DNA from: DUQW01 sp050953805
GTDB lineage: Bacteria; Bacillota_I; Bacilli_A; Acholeplasmatales; Acholeplasmataceae
Length of the DNA: 64,000 nt
Direction: 5' to 3'
Assembly (NCBI GenBank): GCA_050953805.1
Contig: JBMNNE010000001.1
Coordinates: forward strand, 186,001 to 250,000
Below the pieces are notes generated by a model, which was not told the DNA's origin, did no database searches, and saw nothing but the letters and a program-made list of their open reading frames with translations. Below, piece by piece: positions 35,476 through 45,139 of this stretch. Numbering within the stretch: position 1 is the first letter of the stretch; each line of letters opens with the position of its first letter. A program made the position numbers and the translations under genes.

Positions 35476-35952
35476 TTAAACTGGAATTGAAACCCACATT
35501 AAGATACTAACTAATAGTGATAAAATTGCATAAGTTTCAACAATCGCTGTCATTGTCATCCCGCGGGCTGTTAATGTTGGTTGTTTGGCAACCATATGAA
35601 TTGCTGAAGCTGCAGCTTTACCTTGATAAATTGCTGAAACTAATCCACCAATAGCGATTGGTAATGCGGCATATAAAAATGCCCTTCCTAATTCTTCATC
35701 TAGTGGAATAGCGTTACCACCCAAAATACCAATTTTAGCTAAAATTAACACTGACATTAGAAATCCATAAATTCCTTGAGTTCCTGGTAAAGCTTGTAAA
35801 ATTAAGACACGACCAAATAATTCTGGTTTTTCTGAAATAACTCCGTTTCCTGCTTTACCAGCAATAGCGACTCCAATGGCTGATCCCGCACCAGCTAATG
35901 CTGTCGCTAAGGCAGCTCCTAATAACGCAAACACTAATCCTTCTGTAATCAT
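35476..35952 (-). CDS. ntpK: V-type ATPase subunit K (rotor ring), Na+-type
   Basis: 158 residues, a tandem two-hairpin proteolipid with four membrane helices. Ligands of the E. hirae Na+ site are all conserved: L55, T58, Q59 and Y62 in LPGTQGIYGF, Q110 in SAIYQGKAAA, and E139 in AIVETYAIL (E. hirae L61, T64, Q65, Y68, Q110, E139). Na+ translocation is therefore a strong inference. AGGAGG precedes the ATG, and the gene follows ntpI by 14 bp. Confidence 0.95.
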   Translation of the reverse strand: MITEGLVFALLGAALATALAGAGSAIGVAIAGKAGNGVISEKPELFGRVLILQALPGTQGIYGFLMSVLILAKIGILGGNAIPLDEELGRAFLYAALPIAIGGLVSAIYQGKAAASAIHMVAKQPTLTARGMTMTAIVETYAILSLLVSILMWVSIPV

Positions 35953-35966
35953 AATCTATTTTCCTC

Positions 35967-37856
35967 CTATAAGTTATCTTCTATTTCATAAATATGATTG
36001 TATTGTAATTTTAATGGGGTAAAGGCATAGCCTCCACCATCATAAAATTTACCAAAAAATTCGATATATTGTAATCTACTATCATGAACATAAGCTGATA
36101 GTAACCCCATAGCTAAATTAAATACGTGACCAATAATAAATATTATAATTCCAAATATATAAGTATACCAAGCTCCAGTAATGACCAAACTACCAATAAT
36201 ATTCATTGAATAAGCAATTACTCCCGATGATAGAGCTAAAGCTAAGATTCTAGAGTATGACAAGATATCTGATAAATAACTAGTGATACCATATAATCCA
36301 CCTAATCCGCTAGTAACTTTCTTAAAGATTTTTTTACTGCCACGACCGCTAAAGAGTAAAATCATTAACGCCCCAAGTCCAGCCATCACATATCCTAAAA
36401 TTGCTAACTTCGGTAAAACCAATAAAATTACTAATCCGGGAATAATTAACATCCAACTAACTGCTTCAGCTAAGATTCCTAAATAGTCTTTTTCCTTAGC
36501 CATCCGAATCGATTTAATTATTAGAGCGACAAAGATATGAATCGTTCCTACAGCTAATGATGCAATCAACATTGGTATCGGATCATTCATTGGATCGAAT
36601 AATTGAAACTTCACCCCAAAGATAGCTTTTCCTATATCAAAAGAAATTCCAAAAACCGATCCATATAATACTCCAAATAAAATTGAAGTAAAACTAGAAT
36701 AAAATAAAACTTGAATCAATTTTTTCATATCACCTTTTGGCTTCTTAATAAATAAAAATAACCCAAATAAGATCGCCATAACAATTCCGTATCCCCAATC
36801 TCCCATCATCATTCCAAAAAACATCCAGTACCAAACGGACATAACTGGATTTGGATCAATTTCATGATAACTCGGAACACTAAACATATTAGTAATGGTT
36901 TCAAATGGTGCCACAAATTTATTATTTTTATTATATGTTGGTGGATTTTCTTGTGGGAGTGGCTCTCTTAAGTCGATTTCATGATTACTAGTAACTCTCG
37001 CTACCGCTTTATTTAGTAAATCTTGTTGATCCTCTCTAACCCAACCTTCAAAATAAATTGTTCGTTCAGTGGTTTCGGCTTGATATTTTTTCAATTCTTT
37101 TTCTGATAACATTTGATCGCTTAACAATCTAATTTCATCAAGTGATAATGCAAAAGATTTTAATTTCTCTTCTAATTCATTAATTATTTCTAAATTATTT
37201 TTAATTTTACTTTCTAATGCCTCAACTTCATCAGCAATTAAATGATTTAATAGTGGCAGTTTAACTTCATTAAAATTAACTCCTTTTAAATCATTTAAAA
37301 TATCATTTTTGCTAATAATAGCATATGCTAAACCGTTAGCATCGCTATCATATGTTTCATATAGTAAATTTTGCGACGCTAAAAAATTATTAAAAGACTC
37401 AATGTCTTGAGTTAATACTTGACCTAAATAAATATTAACGTAGGTGATGTTTGAAATATCTAATGGAGTAACACTTAATTGTAACCATGGTTTATAAGCA
37501 TTTATATTTTCATTAGCTATTGCATTTTCTTCTTTTAATTTGGAAACTTCAGCTAAGGTTTTTTCAATTTGGTCTAACAGTTCTAATTGTTCTGGCTTAA
37601 TATCTTGAAAACGATCATAATTAACAATTTGAAATTTTGGACTAAAAAATTTAGGTTTTTCTTCATATTTGCTTAATTCTTTAATTATTCGATTTGATCT
37701 AGAAATAATACTATCTTCATACTGAGTATCAACAACATGAGAACTACTACCTTCATTAGTAATCATTAAAACTCCATATCTTTGTAGGGATCTTTTTAAT
37801 TTATTTTCATATTCCTTTAAGACGAAAACTTTCGCCTTCTTCATTTTAACAATCAT
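35967..37856 (-). CDS. ntpI: V-type ATPase subunit I (a-type stator/ion channel)
   Basis: 629 residues. The cytoplasmic N-terminal half has coiled coil (about residues 85-260, LLDQIEKTLAEVSKLKEENA). The C-terminal half carries about seven membrane helices with the conserved motif SVWYWMFFGMMMGDWGYG, GFGISFD-like loops, and SYLSDILSYSRILALALSSG, which holds the essential Arg facing the rotor. It ends in a LQYIEFFGKFYDGGGYAFTP segment typical of bacterial subunit I. The ATG overlaps the end of the G/H gene (ATGA), with AAGGTGA upstream. Confidence 0.95.
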   Translation of the reverse strand: MIVKMKKAKVFVLKEYENKLKRSLQRYGVLMITNEGSSSHVVDTQYEDSIISRSNRIIKELSKYEEKPKFFSPKFQIVNYDRFQDIKPEQLELLDQIEKTLAEVSKLKEENAIANENINAYKPWLQLSVTPLDISNITYVNIYLGQVLTQDIESFNNFLASQNLLYETYDSDANGLAYAIISKNDILNDLKGVNFNEVKLPLLNHLIADEVEALESKIKNNLEIINELEEKLKSFALSLDEIRLLSDQMLSEKELKKYQAETTERTIYFEGWVREDQQDLLNKAVARVTSNHEIDLREPLPQENPPTYNKNNKFVAPFETITNMFSVPSYHEIDPNPVMSVWYWMFFGMMMGDWGYGIVMAILFGLFLFIKKPKGDMKKLIQVLFYSSFTSILFGVLYGSVFGISFDIGKAIFGVKFQLFDPMNDPIPMLIASLAVGTIHIFVALIIKSIRMAKEKDYLGILAEAVSWMLIIPGLVILLVLPKLAILGYVMAGLGALMILLFSGRGSKKIFKKVTSGLGGLYGITSYLSDILSYSRILALALSSGVIAYSMNIIGSLVITGAWYTYIFGIIIFIIGHVFNLAMGLLSAYVHDSRLQYIEFFGKFYDGGGYAFTPLKLQYNHIYEIEDNL

Positions 37857-38161
37857 AACGCAGTCACCTTATCAACGACAAAATCAACTAACTTGTCAAT
37901 ATTTTTTGATGAGTTTTTGTGAACTGTCTTTTCAATATTAGTTAATTCTTCTTCGTGTTTTTTAGTTAGTTTTTCTATTTTTTTAATTGATTCATCGTGA
38001 ATTTTTTCAGCTTCGGCTTTGGCTTCTACCAAAATAGTATTACCTTTAGCCTCTGCATGTTTTTTTGAAGTTTCAAGAATAATTTTTTGATCACCTTTAG
38101 CTTCATTTATTAAATTCTTAGCGTTATTTTCTGCTTGAATTATTTGATTTAAAACTGACAA
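37853..38161 (-). CDS. ntpH: V-type ATPase subunit G/H (peripheral stalk coiled coil)
   Basis: 102 residues, almost entirely charged coiled coil (SVLNQIIQAENNAKNLINEA, then KILVEAKAEAEKIHDESIKKIE-like heptads). It matches AhaH/NtpF-type peripheral stalk proteins that pair with subunit E. First gene of the operon, which is usual. The track-like GTG starts at 38173 and 38170 belong to the Shine-Dalgarno AGGTGGTG; the TTG at 38161 has correct spacing and gives the family N-terminus MSVLNQI. A possible -10 TAAAAT lies upstream. Confidence 0.82.
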   Translation of the reverse strand: MSVLNQIIQAENNAKNLINEAKGDQKIILETSKKHAEAKGNTILVEAKAEAEKIHDESIKKIEKLTKKHEEELTNIEKTVHKNSSKNIDKLVDFVVDKVTAL

Positions 38162-38270
38162 TTTAATCACCACCTAATAAAATAACAAATAATAATACTT
38201 CCTTATCATTTTATCACATATTGACTGGTATTAGTAATTTATTAATTACTATTATATTCTTTAGTAAAAA

Positions 38271-38293
38271 AAAGGAGATACAAAATCTCCTTT
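38271..38293 (-). terminator. Terminator of the Na/Pi cotransporter gene
   Basis: A 9-bp stem AAAGGAGAT/ATCTCCTTT with a 5-nt loop. On the minus strand it is followed by a run of T (from the A run at 38266-38273), 12 bp after the stop codon. Confidence 0.88.
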
Positions 38294-38304
38294 ATATTTT
38301 ATTC

Positions 38305-39993
38305 TTATCTACCAAAAACCGTAGCCTTTTTTGGCTGTGGTTGATAAATTAATAACACAGTCTCACTAATATTAGTTAAATGATCGGCAATTCTTTCTAA
38401 ATTTGATAAAAGATCCGGATAATTATTTTCAGTTGATAATACGATTATCCCTTCTCTTAAGCGTTCAGTATGAGCGTGTTTAAATTCTTTTTCATAAATA
38501 TCAGCTTGAATTTCATCGTCAATAACTTCTAATGCTAATTTAAGATTTTTCTTAGAAAATGCCGCAAATGAATTCCCCATCATTTTTTCAATTAAATCGT
38601 AAAATCTATTTAATTCTTCGATCATAATTTGAGGCGTTTCTAATCCATATTCATATCTTTGACCAATTAACACACCGATGTTATGCAAATGATCTCCAAT
38701 TCTTTCTAAATCATTAATTATATCTAAATATCCCGAAAACAACAAAGAATCAGATTCGGTTAAATCATTCTTTTGAACTAAATCAATCATATACTTATGT
38801 AACCTTTGATCATAGTCATCAATCTTGTTTTCTAGCTCTTCATTTAAATCTAAATATTTAGACTTATTTTCTAAGTGAAAATGTCGAATTGTTTGAAGAT
38901 GTTCATAAACGATATCACTCATCATAAATATTCCGGATTTAGCATAACTAAGCGCAATACTAGGAGTACCAATTAAAATTCTTTCATCTAAAACACGAGC
39001 TAACTCATCATCGCGTTTTTTATCTTTAATAATGATGGTTGTTAGTTTCACTATCGGATCTATAATCCAAACAAAAACTAACATGGTAGCAATATTAATA
39101 AACATATGGATCAAAGCAATCGTCATCATCTTGGTATCTGGTGTTAAAAATTTATCTTCAATACTAACTAGTACCTTGGAAATGGGCGATATAAACGGCA
39201 TGATTAATATTGTTCCTATAATATTATAAATTGTATGAATTAAAGCCACTCTTTTAGAATTTTTATTTCCTTTAATTGCTGCTAATCCACCAGTAATTGT
39301 AGTCCCAACGTTAGCTCCCAAAACCATAGGAATTGCTCCGATTACAGTAATCGTATCAATATCATATAGTTTTTGAATTACCCCAACAGTACCTGATGAT
39401 GATTGAATCAACATCGTAAATGCGGTTGAGAATCCGAAACCATAAATCCAAAATCCTTTAACACTAGGATCACCAAAGGTTCTTAATGCATCTTGAGCCC
39501 ATTGGGCTTGAGCAATATCACTAACACCTTGTCCTAAAAATTGTAATCCAACAAATAATAGTCCAAAACCAATGATACTTCTTCCAATATTTCTTGGCAC
39601 CTTTCTTGAGAAAATAAAGAATATTAGGACACCAATTGCAATAAACCACAATCCCCATTTAGCTACCGGTAGACCAATTAAAATTGAAGTAACTGTCGTT
39701 CCTATATTTGCTCCAATAACTACTGCAGCCGCTTGTTTTAAAGTCATTAAATCAACACTAACGAGTCCGATAATAATAACGGTAACAGCTGATGATGATT
39801 GAATAAGAGCTGTTAATACTACCCCCACTAAAATACCTTTCCAAACAGTGTTGGTTGATTTTTCAATAATTATTTTTAATTTATTTCCCGCAGCATTTTT
39901 AAGCGATGCCGACATTAACTCAATCGCATACAAGAATAATGCGAGTCCCCCAATAACTAACATTAAATTTTGAAATATTTGTTCAGTTGTCAT
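38305..39993 (-). CDS. Na+/phosphate cotransporter with C-terminal PhoU-like domain
   Basis: 562 residues. Two inverted NptA/PNaS repeats each contain the QSSS motif (ALIQSSSAVTV and MLIQSSSGTVGV), with GANIGTTVTS and GANVGTTITG. Eight or so membrane helices take the first about 320 residues. The remaining 200 are helical and PhoU-like (two bundles with DDYDQRLHKYMIDL-type and ERIADHLTN motifs). Function is Na+-driven phosphate uptake or, in some relatives, export control. Single gene with its own TATAAT promoter, GGGAGG Shine-Dalgarno and terminator. A Na+-pumping V-ATPase next door would supply the gradient. Confidence 0.92.
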   Translation of the reverse strand: MTTEQIFQNLMLVIGGLALFLYAIELMSASLKNAAGNKLKIIIEKSTNTVWKGILVGVVLTALIQSSSAVTVIIIGLVSVDLMTLKQAAAVVIGANIGTTVTSILIGLPVAKWGLWFIAIGVLIFFIFSRKVPRNIGRSIIGFGLLFVGLQFLGQGVSDIAQAQWAQDALRTFGDPSVKGFWIYGFGFSTAFTMLIQSSSGTVGVIQKLYDIDTITVIGAIPMVLGANVGTTITGGLAAIKGNKNSKRVALIHTIYNIIGTILIMPFISPISKVLVSIEDKFLTPDTKMMTIALIHMFINIATMLVFVWIIDPIVKLTTIIIKDKKRDDELARVLDERILIGTPSIALSYAKSGIFMMSDIVYEHLQTIRHFHLENKSKYLDLNEELENKIDDYDQRLHKYMIDLVQKNDLTESDSLLFSGYLDIINDLERIGDHLHNIGVLIGQRYEYGLETPQIMIEELNRFYDLIEKMMGNSFAAFSKKNLKLALEVIDDEIQADIYEKEFKHAHTERLREGIIVLSTENNYPDLLSNLERIADHLTNISETVLLIYQPQPKKATVFGR

Positions 39994-40076
39994 AAAGCCC
40001 CTCCCTTTATGAATTTTTCACTTATCATAATTATACAATACTTTTACAATTTCTTTACACTTTATTATAATTAAAA

Positions 40077-40099
40077 AAGCTTGCAAGTTATGCAAGCTT
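40077..40099 (-). terminator. Terminator after beta-propeller gene 2
   Basis: A 9-bp stem AAGCTTGCA/TGCAAGCTT with a 5-nt loop. The minus strand continues with TTTTTTAATT. Confidence 0.87.
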
Positions 40100-40126
40100 C
40101 TTAAATGTTATTATTAGAAAGGAAAA

Positions 40127-42199
40127 TTACTGATTATCAATTGGATCTTGTTCAAATTTTAGCGGTTCTAGTAATTCTTTTTTAACTAAATTCCAAACAA
40201 TATCTTCTTTCGGTGATAAAATGTGAACCACTTCATTAACTAATAGAATTTTTTCTGATCCAACAAATTTTTCATTAAATAGGGATTCCTCAAGAACAAG
40301 TGGCTCTTCCAAACTAAAATCAACTTTAAACATTAACATTCTAGCTACACCGCGCCAATCATAGATGGTATATCTTTCGTCTGGTGAAATTTGAACTGTT
40401 TGATAATGATTCATAATGAAGCCAAACATTCCTAATTTTTTATTCATTAATAAATGTTCTCTTGGATTCCATAACGCTTCAGCCCATATGTATCCACCAA
40501 AATCTTCATATCTAAATTCAATAGTTTGAGTTGGTTCTTCGTCCCCAGTTCGATAAGCTGAGATTTTAATTCCCACTTGGCGATTGTTTTCAACCATATA
40601 GCCAAGTCCAATAGTGTTATTTTGTTCATCCCAAACAAATAAGACATTAGAAAATCCTGGTTCTTCAATCGCACTAATAATTTTTGGATTTTTTGGATCG
40701 GTTAAATCGATAGTATATAACGGATCAGTTTGATAGAAAGTTACAATTTTAACAATATTTCCACTAAAAGTAACGCTCTTAACATCTTCATTTTCTTTAC
40801 CTAAACCTTCAGTTAAATGAGATAGTAATTCTAAATTATCACTTTCAGCCCTAGTTTTTAAGATATAAAGGTGATTCGTTCTCCCTTTACCATAAGTTGT
40901 AACAACCCGAATCATACCTTCATGAACATCAAGGAAATATTGGTCACGTACATAACCTTCAACTTCTTGAGAACCGACATATTCTAGATTACCTTTTTCA
41001 TCATATTTAACTGCTACAATTGATGAAGTATTGTAATATCCAATATCATCATTATAACCTCTCCATTTATCGTTAACTAAAATAATTAAATCGTTACCCA
41101 TGTAAACAGTTTGGTTACTACCAACAAAACCAATTTGTCTAACCTTAAGTTCAGGATTAGCTAAATCCACTGAATGAATTCTTGAAATTCGAGTTGAATT
41201 AATTTCACCTTTGAAATAATAAAATCTTCCAAAGTCAATTGGCATTGATGATGGAATTATTTTATTATCTTCATCAAATGAAATATACTCATTAGTAAAA
41301 ACATACAATATATTATCAACTAATCTTGAATCAATAATATAACCATCTACTTTTTGAGATTTAATAGGTGCAAAGGTTTCGGTATCAATAATATAATAGA
41401 CTGATTCTGAACGGTAGTAATAATATTGAGACGCACTATATCGTCCATATAAACCAGTATCATAATAAGGTTCGCGATACATTTTATAACCAAAAACAAC
41501 GAGCATATTTTCATATAAGACCATGTCAGAAAAAGTAAAATCGTCAATAATTACAGTTTCTGATTCCCCTTGATGATTACCTGATTCATCCAATTTTACT
41601 TTGAAGATTCGATCACTATTACGTGGACCATAAAAAAAGTATTTACCACTACTGTGAATCTTAGCAATATCAGTTTCCAAGACTCCTTCAACTTGATTAT
41701 AAGTATCGGATTGAGTACCACCTTTGGCTGCTGATTCAACATAAGACCCAGACCCTGAATAACTAACGTCATCCCCGTCAGTACCAATAAATGATGGTGG
41801 TGGCAGTACATTATCAAAAGTATTATATCGATACCCTTGATTATTATTGTTGTTTGAAATAATACTTAATTTTTCTTCAAAATCTTTAGAACTAGAAAAG
41901 GCATTGGCATTTTCCAAAGTCATACCAGTTGTTTCATTAATAGTTTTTCTAATTTTAAATGAGACTGGGTTACCTGCTTTTTCAAGACTAGTTCCACCTA
42001 CTATTGTTAATGCTCCGACAACAAGTAATAATGTTAACGAAACAACATTTGACCTTAAAGCCGAAATGTTTAATTTAGATCTTTCAATTCCACTTTTCTT
42101 TTGATAATTATGTAAGCGAATATTCCAAATTAAACGAACTAACATGATTGCAAATACAATGAAGGTAATTACTCCAGTAGTAATATAAAATCCTAACAT
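40127..42199 (-). CDS. Membrane-anchored beta-propeller protein (paralogue 2)
   Basis: 690 residues. Membrane segment 1 is near residues 5-25 and segment 2 near 50-70, joined by a short basic loop (HNYQKKSGIERSKLNI). The large C-terminal part is outside and matches the secreted beta-propeller family (PF09826-like): NQVEGVLETDIAKIHSSGKY, FYGPRNSDRIFKVKLD, YFLDVHEGMIRVVTTYG and LFVWDEQNNTIGLGYM. A Gly/Ser/Tyr-rich linker joins them. No enzyme motif is visible; the role is unknown. It shares the whole layout with the protein at 42412-44388. Transcribed from its own TATAAT promoter carrying a LytTR-type direct repeat. AAGGAGGG precedes the ATG. Confidence 0.8.
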   Translation of the reverse strand: MLGFYITTGVITFIVFAIMLVRLIWNIRLHNYQKKSGIERSKLNISALRSNVVSLTLLLVVGALTIVGGTSLEKAGNPVSFKIRKTINETTGMTLENANAFSSSKDFEEKLSIISNNNNNQGYRYNTFDNVLPPPSFIGTDGDDVSYSGSGSYVESAAKGGTQSDTYNQVEGVLETDIAKIHSSGKYFFYGPRNSDRIFKVKLDESGNHQGESETVIIDDFTFSDMVLYENMLVVFGYKMYREPYYDTGLYGRYSASQYYYYRSESVYYIIDTETFAPIKSQKVDGYIIDSRLVDNILYVFTNEYISFDEDNKIIPSSMPIDFGRFYYFKGEINSTRISRIHSVDLANPELKVRQIGFVGSNQTVYMGNDLIILVNDKWRGYNDDIGYYNTSSIVAVKYDEKGNLEYVGSQEVEGYVRDQYFLDVHEGMIRVVTTYGKGRTNHLYILKTRAESDNLELLSHLTEGLGKENEDVKSVTFSGNIVKIVTFYQTDPLYTIDLTDPKNPKIISAIEEPGFSNVLFVWDEQNNTIGLGYMVENNRQVGIKISAYRTGDEEPTQTIEFRYEDFGGYIWAEALWNPREHLLMNKKLGMFGFIMNHYQTVQISPDERYTIYDWRGVARMLMFKVDFSLEEPLVLEESLFNEKFVGSEKILLVNEVVHILSPKEDIVWNLVKKELLEPLKFEQDPIDNQ

Positions 42200-42278
42200 T
42201 TTTATTCCCTCCTTTACGGGATGCTTCTAATTTTTTAGAGGCACTTATAAAATGATAATTCATTTTCTATCCGCTTTT

Positions 42279-42349
42279 ATTATATAAAAATCCTATTTTA
42301 GACCGTTAGCTTTTCTCGCAACTTACATTTTTTAAGACACAAGTTACAG
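42279..42349 (-). promoter_or_regulatory. Promoter with LytTR-type direct repeat (site B)
   Basis: On the minus strand: TGTAACTT-N13-TGTAAGTT (within 42349-42320), 12 nt, a poor -35 AACGGT (42307-42302), a 17-nt spacer, then TATAAT (42284-42279). The repeat period is 21 bp, two helical turns. It drives beta-propeller gene 2. Confidence 0.7.
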
Positions 42350-42359
42350 TTTTATTAAA

Positions 42360-42399
42360 AAAACACTTCCGGATTAAATTTTAAATCGGGAAGTGTTTT
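42360..42399 (-). terminator. Terminator of the lytTR-beta-propeller 1 operon
   Basis: An 11-bp stem AAAACACTTCC/GGAAGTGTTTT with an A/T-rich loop. The minus strand continues with a T run (complement of 42353-42359). Confidence 0.87.
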
Positions 42400-42411
42400 C
42401 AATTTAATTTT

Positions 42412-44388
42412 TTATGGAATATCACTAGCTTCTTTTTTAACTAAGTCAATTGTCTGATTAAACTGTTTTAAATTGATATTCCATGTAATCGTTTTTTCTC
42501 TAAAAATAATGTGTAACTGATTATTAATTAATAATAATTTTAGCGGATTAGTTTCAGTAAATCTTAATTGTGGTGGATAATCAATTTCTTTGATTGGATT
42601 ATCTAAATTAAAATCAACTTGATATAATAAAACTCTTGAATATTTACCACTAAACTTAGTTCCATCTTGAATAAAAGTTTCATCAAATCTTTTCATAATA
42701 AATCCAAAAACTCCAGCTTCGCGATCAATTAATAAATACATGTTTGGATAAGTCAAAATTTCACCATATAAAAATCCAACTTGATAAAAATCATAAATAA
42801 TCGTTTGAATTGGGATATAATTTCCATCTTGATAGACATTAATTACTAAAGCTTCCTGCGCTCCCGTTTCTTGATAACGACGACCAATACCAATTGAATA
42901 TTCATTATTCCACGGAATTAAAACATCAATTAAAATCATATCATCACTTATATCAATAATTTTCGGTTTTTTTGAATTACTTAGATCAATCGTAATAATT
43001 GATTTAGTATTTATTTTGACGATATCTTCATGAAAATGAACTTTTTCAATTCTTTGACTAAGATCTTGATTAAAATAAGAAACTAATTTAAATTCATCAC
43101 TATCAGGTTGAATTTTAAAAATATATAATGAATTGTTTTGTTTGTTTGGTGCCGCTACTGTCACCACTCTAATTTCATCTTGATAGTAATCAATAAAATA
43201 TTCACTAGGAACATATCCTAATACTTCATAAGAACCAACATATTGAAGGTTAGCTTCTTGATCATAATTAACTCCAATGATCGTTGAACGATAGCCTCCG
43301 GTTGTGCCTGATGAATCCCAACGTGACATCGTTATTAAAATTAAACCGTCCTTCATATAAACAGCCTTACCTAATCCCAAAAATCCTATTGTCTTTGATT
43401 CAAGGTTATGAGAACTGAGATCAAAAGCATCAATTCTTGTAATCGCTCGCTCATTAGACGTGCTATTTAAATAATAGACATTTTCAAAATCCGTTTCAAA
43501 ATTAACTAAACTTCGATTAGAAGGAATTGAGCGATTACTAATTATATACAAAGTTTTATTATCAACTCTAGCACTAAGAAAATTATTTGTAAAATCAATA
43601 TATTTAATAACTTCCAAAGTATTAGCATTCAAAAAATACATCCTTTGTGGAAATGGATTATATGGTCGTTCCCCTTCTTTTGGTTCATAACCAGGAATTA
43701 TTTTATTACTTGGCTGAAATCCAATTACCGCTAAAATATCATCAACTAATAACAGTTGAGTAATATAAAATTGGTCGTCAAGTTGATTAATACCACAAAT
43801 TGCAGTATGATTACCACTTGAATCAAGACCAATTTTATAGACAAGATTAGAATTTATTGGTGAATATAAATAGAAATTACCAGAAGAATGAATTTGAACA
43901 ATCTCACGATCATCAATTAAGACCGTCGGTTGACCAACTCCAATCACGCCATCGCCAATTTGATAACCCCCTTCACCTCTTTCATTTGGAGCGTTACCTT
44001 TAGCAAAACTATCAGGACTATCTGGAAGTGGACTTGGTAAACTTTCTTCTTCAATAAAAGTAATTATTTCTTCAACTTCTTTCATATCAGAAAAAAGTTT
44101 GGCATTTCGATAAACGACCCCATCTTTTTCATATGGTTTAAAAGTAAATAAGACACTCGGTTTTTGATTAACTGAGTTAATTCCCCCTAAAACTGATAAA
44201 ATCCCAACTACAACTAAGAGAGACATTAAAACAAGATTCGATCTAAAAGCATGAATATTTAACTTAGAACGTTCAACCCCGCTCTTCTTTTGGTATTGTC
44301 TTAGTCGTAAATTCCATATTATTCTAATTACTAAAAAAGTGATTAACACGATTGTTAATACACCAACAGTAATGTAAAAAGCTAACAT
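42412..44388 (-). CDS. Membrane-anchored beta-propeller protein (paralogue 1)
   Basis: 658 residues with the same plan as its neighbour: two N-terminal membrane segments around RQYQKKSGVERSKLNI, a variable linker (here SLPSPLPDSPDSFAKG), then an extracellular beta-propeller with VQIHSSGNFYLYSPINSNLV, YFIDYYQDEIRVVTV and IGLGRRYQ-like blades (seen as IGIGRRYQE). It lacks the QVEGVLETD motif of the other copy. Function unknown. It starts 1 bp after the LytTR gene stop, with AGGGGG before the ATG, so the pair is coupled. The similarity suggests tandem duplication followed by divergence. Confidence 0.78.
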   Translation of the reverse strand: MLAFYITVGVLTIVLITFLVIRIIWNLRLRQYQKKSGVERSKLNIHAFRSNLVLMSLLVVVGILSVLGGINSVNQKPSVLFTFKPYEKDGVVYRNAKLFSDMKEVEEIITFIEEESLPSPLPDSPDSFAKGNAPNERGEGGYQIGDGVIGVGQPTVLIDDREIVQIHSSGNFYLYSPINSNLVYKIGLDSSGNHTAICGINQLDDQFYITQLLLVDDILAVIGFQPSNKIIPGYEPKEGERPYNPFPQRMYFLNANTLEVIKYIDFTNNFLSARVDNKTLYIISNRSIPSNRSLVNFETDFENVYYLNSTSNERAITRIDAFDLSSHNLESKTIGFLGLGKAVYMKDGLILITMSRWDSSGTTGGYRSTIIGVNYDQEANLQYVGSYEVLGYVPSEYFIDYYQDEIRVVTVAAPNKQNNSLYIFKIQPDSDEFKLVSYFNQDLSQRIEKVHFHEDIVKINTKSIITIDLSNSKKPKIIDISDDMILIDVLIPWNNEYSIGIGRRYQETGAQEALVINVYQDGNYIPIQTIIYDFYQVGFLYGEILTYPNMYLLIDREAGVFGFIMKRFDETFIQDGTKFSGKYSRVLLYQVDFNLDNPIKEIDYPPQLRFTETNPLKLLLINNQLHIIFREKTITWNINLKQFNQTIDLVKKEASDIP

Positions 44389-44389
44389 T

Positions 44390-44902
44390 TTAGATTCCCC
44401 CTTTTTCTTTTAGAGCCCGTCTAAAAGGTTTTAAGTAGGAACGATTAACTTCTAATTTAATTCCACCAGGTAAACTCAGTTCAAGTTTTGAATTAAGTAA
44501 CGGCTTAATATATTGAATCTTATCAAGATTAACAATATATGATTTAGAAATTCGGACGAATTTCAAATCAACTAACATTTCTTCTAACTCAGCTAATGAA
44601 TGTTTTAAAAAGATCGTCTTATAATAACTATTCATTAAGACAACTTCGTGTCCTAATGCTTCAAAATAAAGGCAGTTAGACGGATAAACTTTAAACCGAT
44701 GGTCAATTGCTTCAAGCCAAAACTCGTTTTCTTGATCAATGATTTCGTTTAAAACTCTAAAAAAAGAGGCCTCATGTTTATTAGGTACTTGAAAGATGAC
44801 ATCGTTTGTCAAAACGACTGTTTCAAGTTCGATATTTGCATCTTCTTTAAGTAGTTTGATTAATTTTTCAGCTCTTTCTAAGCTTAAAACTAGTTTAATC
44901 AT
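44390..44902 (-). CDS. LytTR-family DNA-binding regulator
   Basis: About 170 residues. The C-terminal half is a LytTR DNA-binding domain: FEALGHEVVLMNSYYKTIFL, LAELEEMLVDLKFVRISKSY, IVNLDKIQYIKP and VNRSYLKPFRRALKEK. The N-terminal half resembles no receiver domain; there is no phosphorylatable Asp pattern, so the signal is unknown. The true start is the ATG at 44902: AAGGTGG precedes it, while the ATG at 44920 overlaps the TATAAT box. It is cotranscribed with beta-propeller 1. A direct-repeat site of LytTR type lies in its own promoter, so autoregulation is inferred. Confidence 0.85.
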   Translation of the reverse strand: MIKLVLSLERAEKLIKLLKEDANIELETVVLTNDVIFQVPNKHEASFFRVLNEIIDQENEFWLEAIDHRFKVYPSNCLYFEALGHEVVLMNSYYKTIFLKHSLAELEEMLVDLKFVRISKSYIVNLDKIQYIKPLLNSKLELSLPGGIKLEVNRSYLKPFRRALKEKGGI

Positions 44903-44918
44903 GTTCCTGTCCACCTTC

Positions 44919-44988
44919 ATTATAATAAAATATTAAACTATAATTTTTATTTATTTATAAGTTACACTAAATTAACCGTAACTTACAA
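44919..44988 (-). promoter_or_regulatory. Promoter with LytTR-type direct repeat (site A)
   Basis: On the minus strand: TGTAAGTT-N13-TGTAACTT (within 44988-44959), 11 nt, a very poor -35 AAAATT, 17 nt, TATAAT (44924-44919). The same segment also contains an inverted repeat TAAGTTAC-N12-GTAACTTA, but the 21-bp direct repeat is the feature shared with sites B and C. Confidence 0.7.
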
Positions 44989-45139
44989 CACCCTTCTGTA
45001 TAAATAAGTTTATCATATTATTTAATTATTCTCTATCCCTTGCTAAACTAAAATAAAATAATTTGATAACATAATTTACTATAAAAATTCAATTATCATC
45101 AAATTTATTATATGATAATACCAACAGGAGGGATTGTAC

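Noticed and set aside
44958..44985. Inverted repeat TAAGTTAC-N12-GTAACTTA as the operator at the LytTR promoter
   Set aside because: Only this site shows the inverted symmetry. The 21-bp direct repeat of TGTAAnTT is the feature conserved at all three promoters, so it is the better reading.
45000..45139. Fourth LytTR site controlling the divergent membrane protein
   Set aside because: No TGTAAnTT pair in the sense orientation lies upstream of 45140 on the plus strand.
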